Below, piece by piece: positions 44,657 to 47,521 of a stretch of 47,521 nt of DNA; position 1 is the stretch's first letter, and each line of letters begins with the position of its first letter. A program made the translations under genes and the position numbers. Below the pieces are notes generated by a model, which did not search any database, was not told the origin of the DNA, and saw only the letters and a list, made by a program, of their open reading frames with translations. Source of the DNA: Cyanobacteria bacterium HKST-UBA04 (lineage in GTDB: Bacteria; Cyanobacteriota; Vampirovibrionia; Vampirovibrionales; JAGQHJ01); contig JAGQHJ010000010.1 of NCBI GenBank assembly GCA_020431915.1, forward strand, positions 1 through 47,521. Direction: 5' to 3'.

Positions 44657-45850
44657 ATGCATAGCGTTTCGGCAGGATTTAACCAAACGCAACAATTCCC
44701 CTCCCCCCAGCATGCCCGACTCGTGCTGTCGGATGGCAGTGTTTACGAAGGCCGCTCCATTGGGGTACCAGGCACCACGTTTGGCGAACTGATGTTCAAC
44801 ACCGGTGTAACCGGTTATCAAGAAGTGCTGACCGACCCCAGCTACAACGGCCAACTGGTCATGCTCACCACGCCCGAGGTGGGCAACTACGGCGTCAACC
44901 TGCAGGACTACCAGTCCAGCGCCATTCACCTCAACGGGTTCGTGGTTACGCGCCTGAGCCCCTACACCAGCTCGTGGCGCGCCGAAATCAGCTTGCAGGA
45001 ATTCCTGGTCAAGAACGGTATTGTGGGTATCGAAGGCGTAGACACGCGTGCCCTGACCCTCAAGATTCGTGACGAAGGGGAGATGATGGCCGCCATCACC
45101 ACCACTACCCTCGGTATCGACGAGCTGGTGGCACAAATCCATGCCGCCCCCAAGCTGGCCGAACAGGATCTCGTTGGGCAGGTATGCTGCAAACAACCCT
45201 ACACCCTGATTGGTAGACCCATGGCCAAGGCTATTGCCGACGGAGCCGTGGTCCAGCATTTTTGCCTGGTTGATTTTGGCGTCAAACGAAGCATCATCGA
45301 CTACCTGCTGGAGCACACCCACCAACTGACCGTGCTGCCCGGCAACCGAACCACCTACAACGACATCGTCGCCCTGAAGCCGGATGGGGTCATGTTGTCC
45401 AACGGCCCCGGCGATCCGTCCATTCTGGCCCCGCAAATCGAGTTGGCCCGACAGCTTGTCCAGAACCGGGTACCGACTGTCGGTATTTGCCTGGGGCACC
45501 AACTGCTGGGGCTGGCCAGTGGGGCCACCATGAAAAAAATGCCCTTTGGCCACCATGGCGGCAACCACCCGGTTCAGGATGTCGAGACAGGCCAGATTTT
45601 TATTACCAGCCAGAACCACGGGTATGCCGCCGATCTCGAATCGTTACCCGACCAGTTGAAGGTCACCCACGTCAACCTCAACGACGGATCCGTCGAAGGC
45701 TTCCGGCACCTACAGGCCCCGGTAATGAGTGTGCAGTTTCACCCCGAAGCCAACCCCGGCCCGCACGATGCCAACGTGATTTTTACACGGTTCATGCAAG
45801 CCATTGTGACGGCGGCCAAGTCAACCCCGACCGCATTGGCGGGTGTCTAA
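44657..45850 (+). CDS. carA: Carbamoyl-phosphate synthase, small (glutaminase) subunit
   Basis: CarA hydrolyses glutamine and channels ammonia to CarB. The N-terminal domain has LVLSDGSVYEGRSIG, FNTGVTGYQEVLTDPSY and GIEGVDTRALT. The class I glutaminase domain has the nucleophile Cys278 in VGICLGHQLLG and the His362/Glu364 pair in VQFHPEANPGPHD. The 397 residues start with about 20 extra. AAGGA is 7 nt before the ATG. A GTCTAA octamer array begins at its stop. Confidence 0.97.
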   Translation: MHSVSAGFNQTQQFPSPQHARLVLSDGSVYEGRSIGVPGTTFGELMFNTGVTGYQEVLTDPSYNGQLVMLTTPEVGNYGVNLQDYQSSAIHLNGFVVTRLSPYTSSWRAEISLQEFLVKNGIVGIEGVDTRALTLKIRDEGEMMAAITTTTLGIDELVAQIHAAPKLAEQDLVGQVCCKQPYTLIGRPMAKAIADGAVVQHFCLVDFGVKRSIIDYLLEHTHQLTVLPGNRTTYNDIVALKPDGVMLSNGPGDPSILAPQIELARQLVQNRVPTVGICLGHQLLGLASGATMKKMPFGHHGGNHPVQDVETGQIFITSQNHGYAADLESLPDQLKVTHVNLNDGSVEGFRHLQAPVMSVQFHPEANPGPHDANVIFTRFMQAIVTAAKSTPTALAGV

Positions 45851-45868
45851 ATGTCTAAGTGTCTAAAG
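45845..45868 (+). repeat. Three tandem GTCTAA-type octamers at the end of carA
   Basis: The units GTCTAAAT, GTCTAAGT and GTCTAAAG start at 45845, 45853 and 45861, the first containing the carA stop. The same kind of array, also ending in GTCTAAAG, is at 20671-20702 after the metB-like gene. Confidence 0.6.
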
Positions 45869-45892
45869 TCAGTCTCTGGATAAACAGCACTT

Positions 45893-47224
45893 GTGCGGCC
45901 CCCGGTTCTCTTCAGTAAGGCCTCTGTTGCCCGGACGCTGACCTCGCTGCTCGATTGCGAGTCGTCCGACATTGCCCGCCTGCTCCCGTTCTTTGGCCTG
46001 TACGGCCTGATCTTCATCCTGATCACGATGGGCAACGTGGCCGTCCAAACCCTGTTTGTCAAAAAGGTCGGTGTCGCCGCCCTGCCCCGTTACTACGGCT
46101 ACATCGCCATGATCAACCTGGCCGCCATGATGTTGTACTGGTGGGTGTTGGATCGGGTCTCGTCGCGCAGCATCTTCATCACCATCGTCAGCTTCCTGGT
46201 CATCCTGACCTTTGGCAGTTGGCTCAGCTGCCGGGTAATGGCCAACGCCTGCACCACCGTTTACGGGGTGTTGTTTATCGGGCGGGAAGTGGCTTCTTCG
46301 ATGATCCTGCTGCACTTTGGCAACTTTCTGCAACAGTACCTAAGCAAAGCCGAGATGTCGCGGACCCTGCCGGCCATATACAGCGGCGGCCGGTTGGGCG
46401 GCATGGTTTGTGCGGCGTTAATGGGACTGACCACCCCGTTTATTGCCATTATGGACTACGTGGGCATGGTGGCTCTGTTGGGCCTGGTGGCCATGGGCTA
46501 CGTGGTTTGGCTGGATCGCAGCGCCTTGTTTATCAATGCCCCCATTTCCACCTCCATTGCCTCCGAGGAACCCGTCAGCCCCAAGCCGGCCCCCGTGCTG
46601 GTAGCTTCCAACCGACGGTTCTGGGTGTACATGGCCAGCAACCCCATCATCCTGTGGATGTCGATTGCCACGTTCCTGTTCATCATGTGCCGCTGGTTCG
46701 TCAACTACCAGTACAACCACGTGTTCGACGCCGAGTTTGCCACCACCCAGGCCTTTGGGCAAAACCTGTCGTGGATTACCTCAGGGGGACTGGTGTTGTC
46801 TCTGCTGCTGCAGGTGGGCGGGGTCACCCGGCTCGTGAAGCGGTTTAGCCTGGGTCCGTGCTTCTGGGCCTACCACCTGGTTATGATGGTAATGATGGCT
46901 TGGCTGTGGCTGTCCCCCTCGCTGCTGATTGGCGTGGCTAGCCGTTTTTTTGGCAACGAGATTCGCCTCGGCTTTAGAAACCCTTTGAGCCTGCTGATTA
47001 CCAACCAGTATCCAAGGCAAATCCGACCCAAGGCACGCACCTTCAGCCTGGGCATGGTCATTCCCCTTGGTACCCTGCTGGCTTCGTGGATACTGGTGAT
47101 GCTGACCGAGATGCCCGTCCAGAACCCCATGGGCCTGATTGGCGCAGTGGCCTGCGGCTTTGGGGTCTTGCTGCTGGTGTCCACCTTCCTGTTGAGCCGG
47201 GCGCTTAACACGCTTAAAGTTTGA
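45893..47224 (+). CDS. Multispanning transporter-like protein, ATP/ADP translocase (Npt/Tlc)-like
   Basis: About ten to twelve hydrophobic segments fill the 443 residues, beginning LLPFFGLYGLIFILITMGNV. The pattern of a first helix followed by FVKKVGVAALPRYYGYIAM, then YWWVLDRVSSR and a short loop, resembles nucleotide-transporter-like proteins of the Npt/Tlc type within the major facilitator fold. A soluble Pro/Ser-rich loop lies at about 215-240, in the middle, as in 6+6 transporters. Substrate is not determinable. The GTG start at 45893 has no ribosome site and is uncertain. It follows carA by about 40 bases, but a functional link is not evident. Confidence 0.6.
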   Translation: MRPPVLFSKASVARTLTSLLDCESSDIARLLPFFGLYGLIFILITMGNVAVQTLFVKKVGVAALPRYYGYIAMINLAAMMLYWWVLDRVSSRSIFITIVSFLVILTFGSWLSCRVMANACTTVYGVLFIGREVASSMILLHFGNFLQQYLSKAEMSRTLPAIYSGGRLGGMVCAALMGLTTPFIAIMDYVGMVALLGLVAMGYVVWLDRSALFINAPISTSIASEEPVSPKPAPVLVASNRRFWVYMASNPIILWMSIATFLFIMCRWFVNYQYNHVFDAEFATTQAFGQNLSWITSGGLVLSLLLQVGGVTRLVKRFSLGPCFWAYHLVMMVMMAWLWLSPSLLIGVASRFFGNEIRLGFRNPLSLLITNQYPRQIRPKARTFSLGMVIPLGTLLASWILVMLTEMPVQNPMGLIGAVACGFGVLLLVSTFLLSRALNTLKV

Positions 47225-47283
47225 CCCCGCCATGGCCGATACCCTTGGCACAGAGATTTGTCGTTTTAAGGGTTTATGCGCCG

Positions 47284-47521
47284 TTGGACTGGATTGGCTG
47301 GTTACTGCATCCCATTTTTAGCGTCTTGGTACCCTCCAAGCGTATTTTCGGGCTGTATCTGCTCTCTGCGTTGTTGATTGCCGCCGTCAGCTACCTGATG
47401 ACGTGCTGGCAGGCCCGGCAAGCCGATAATACCAGTAACGCCAGTGAGGCTAGCAGCACCGGTGAGGTGCAGGAAACGACCAGTCTGTGGGCCTACCTGT
47501 TTCCAAAGGCCGTGTTTACCC
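47284..47521 (+). CDS. Sterol-desaturase-like membrane protein, N-terminal part (runs off the right edge)
   Basis: The frame reads DWIGWLLHPIFSVLVPSKRIF, then GLYLLSALLIAAVSYLMTCW, an Asn/Ser/Glu-rich linker and LWAYLFPKAVFT. This pattern (short amphipathic start, PSKRIFxLYLLSALLIA helix, then LFPK) is what I associate with the N-terminus of fatty-acid-hydroxylase/sterol-desaturase family membrane proteins; the diagnostic His boxes would lie beyond the window. The TTG at 47284 has TTAAGGG about 11 nt upstream. An upstream in-frame TTG at 47245 is possible, and the ATG at 47232 is in another frame that soon stops. Confidence 0.5.
   Translation, partial: MDWIGWLLHPIFSVLVPSKRIFGLYLLSALLIAAVSYLMTCWQARQADNTSNASEASSTGEVQETTSLWAYLFPKAVFT

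Overview
The window is a dense, GC-rich bacterial chromosome segment made mostly of housekeeping and biosynthetic genes. I see no rRNA, tRNA, CRISPR array, phage module or complete insertion sequence. The owner is most likely a diderm: kdsD belongs to KDO/LPS synthesis, alongside dTDP-rhamnose genes, a CsaB-type pyruvyl transferase and a WecA/TagO-type transferase. mqnC points to futalosine-route menaquinone, hemA to C5-route heme, and there are no photosynthesis genes. Together with protein flavour this makes a non-photosynthetic cyanobacterial relative (Vampirovibrionia/Melainabacteria) my best guess, but it is a guess without a database comparison.

Layout. 1-2515: two minus-strand genes for Gly/Asn/Gln-rich proteins (one cut by the left edge) share an 18-bp upstream motif, and a 618-bp non-coding element bounded by perfect 15-bp inverted repeats lies between them. 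2516-5528: rplS, rbgA, a K+ channel gene and rnhB, recalling the Firmicutes rplS-ylqF-rnhB order with a channel inserted. 5660-6791: a small protein and deoC. 6788-10977 (minus): rfbB, rfbD, csaB, metF. 11267-15611 (plus): rpiB, glyA, a WecA/TagO homologue and coaBC. 15612-16863: a gene-poor stretch with one conserved-looking Cys-containing small protein, direct repeats and a terminator. 16864-22435: ahcY, a CheR-like methyltransferase, a cystathionine gamma-synthase, aroE and uppS. 22713-25124: hemA-hemC. 25311-27673: an SPFH protein, a small protein and mqnC. 27810-31662: a radical SAM gene (apparently starting at ATT), ispG and kdsD. 31693-36205 (minus): fba (class I), gap, tpiA, dut, a secreted Cys-rich protein and dtd. 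36405-41213: tadA, a small protein, a pentapeptide-repeat protein, a stand-alone reverse transcriptase behind a hairpin-rich leader, and a Gly/Tyr-rich membrane protein. 41214-45850: carB and carA arranged head-to-head. 45893-end: an ATP/ADP-translocase-like membrane protein and the start of a sterol-desaturase-like protein.

Functionally, ahcY, metF, glyA and the cystathionine synthase serve one-carbon and sulfur metabolism. rfbB, rfbD, csaB, WecA/TagO, uppS, kdsD and ispG serve the cell envelope and its isoprenoid carrier. fba, gap and tpiA form a triose-phosphate cluster, and hemA-hemC begins tetrapyrrole synthesis.

The best candidate for something undescribed is the 38100-39789 locus. It holds a group-II-intron-type reverse transcriptase with no visible intron, a YADN box in place of YADD, and a hairpin-rich leader ending in a terminator-like structure. 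The inverted-repeat element at 324-941 is the second candidate.
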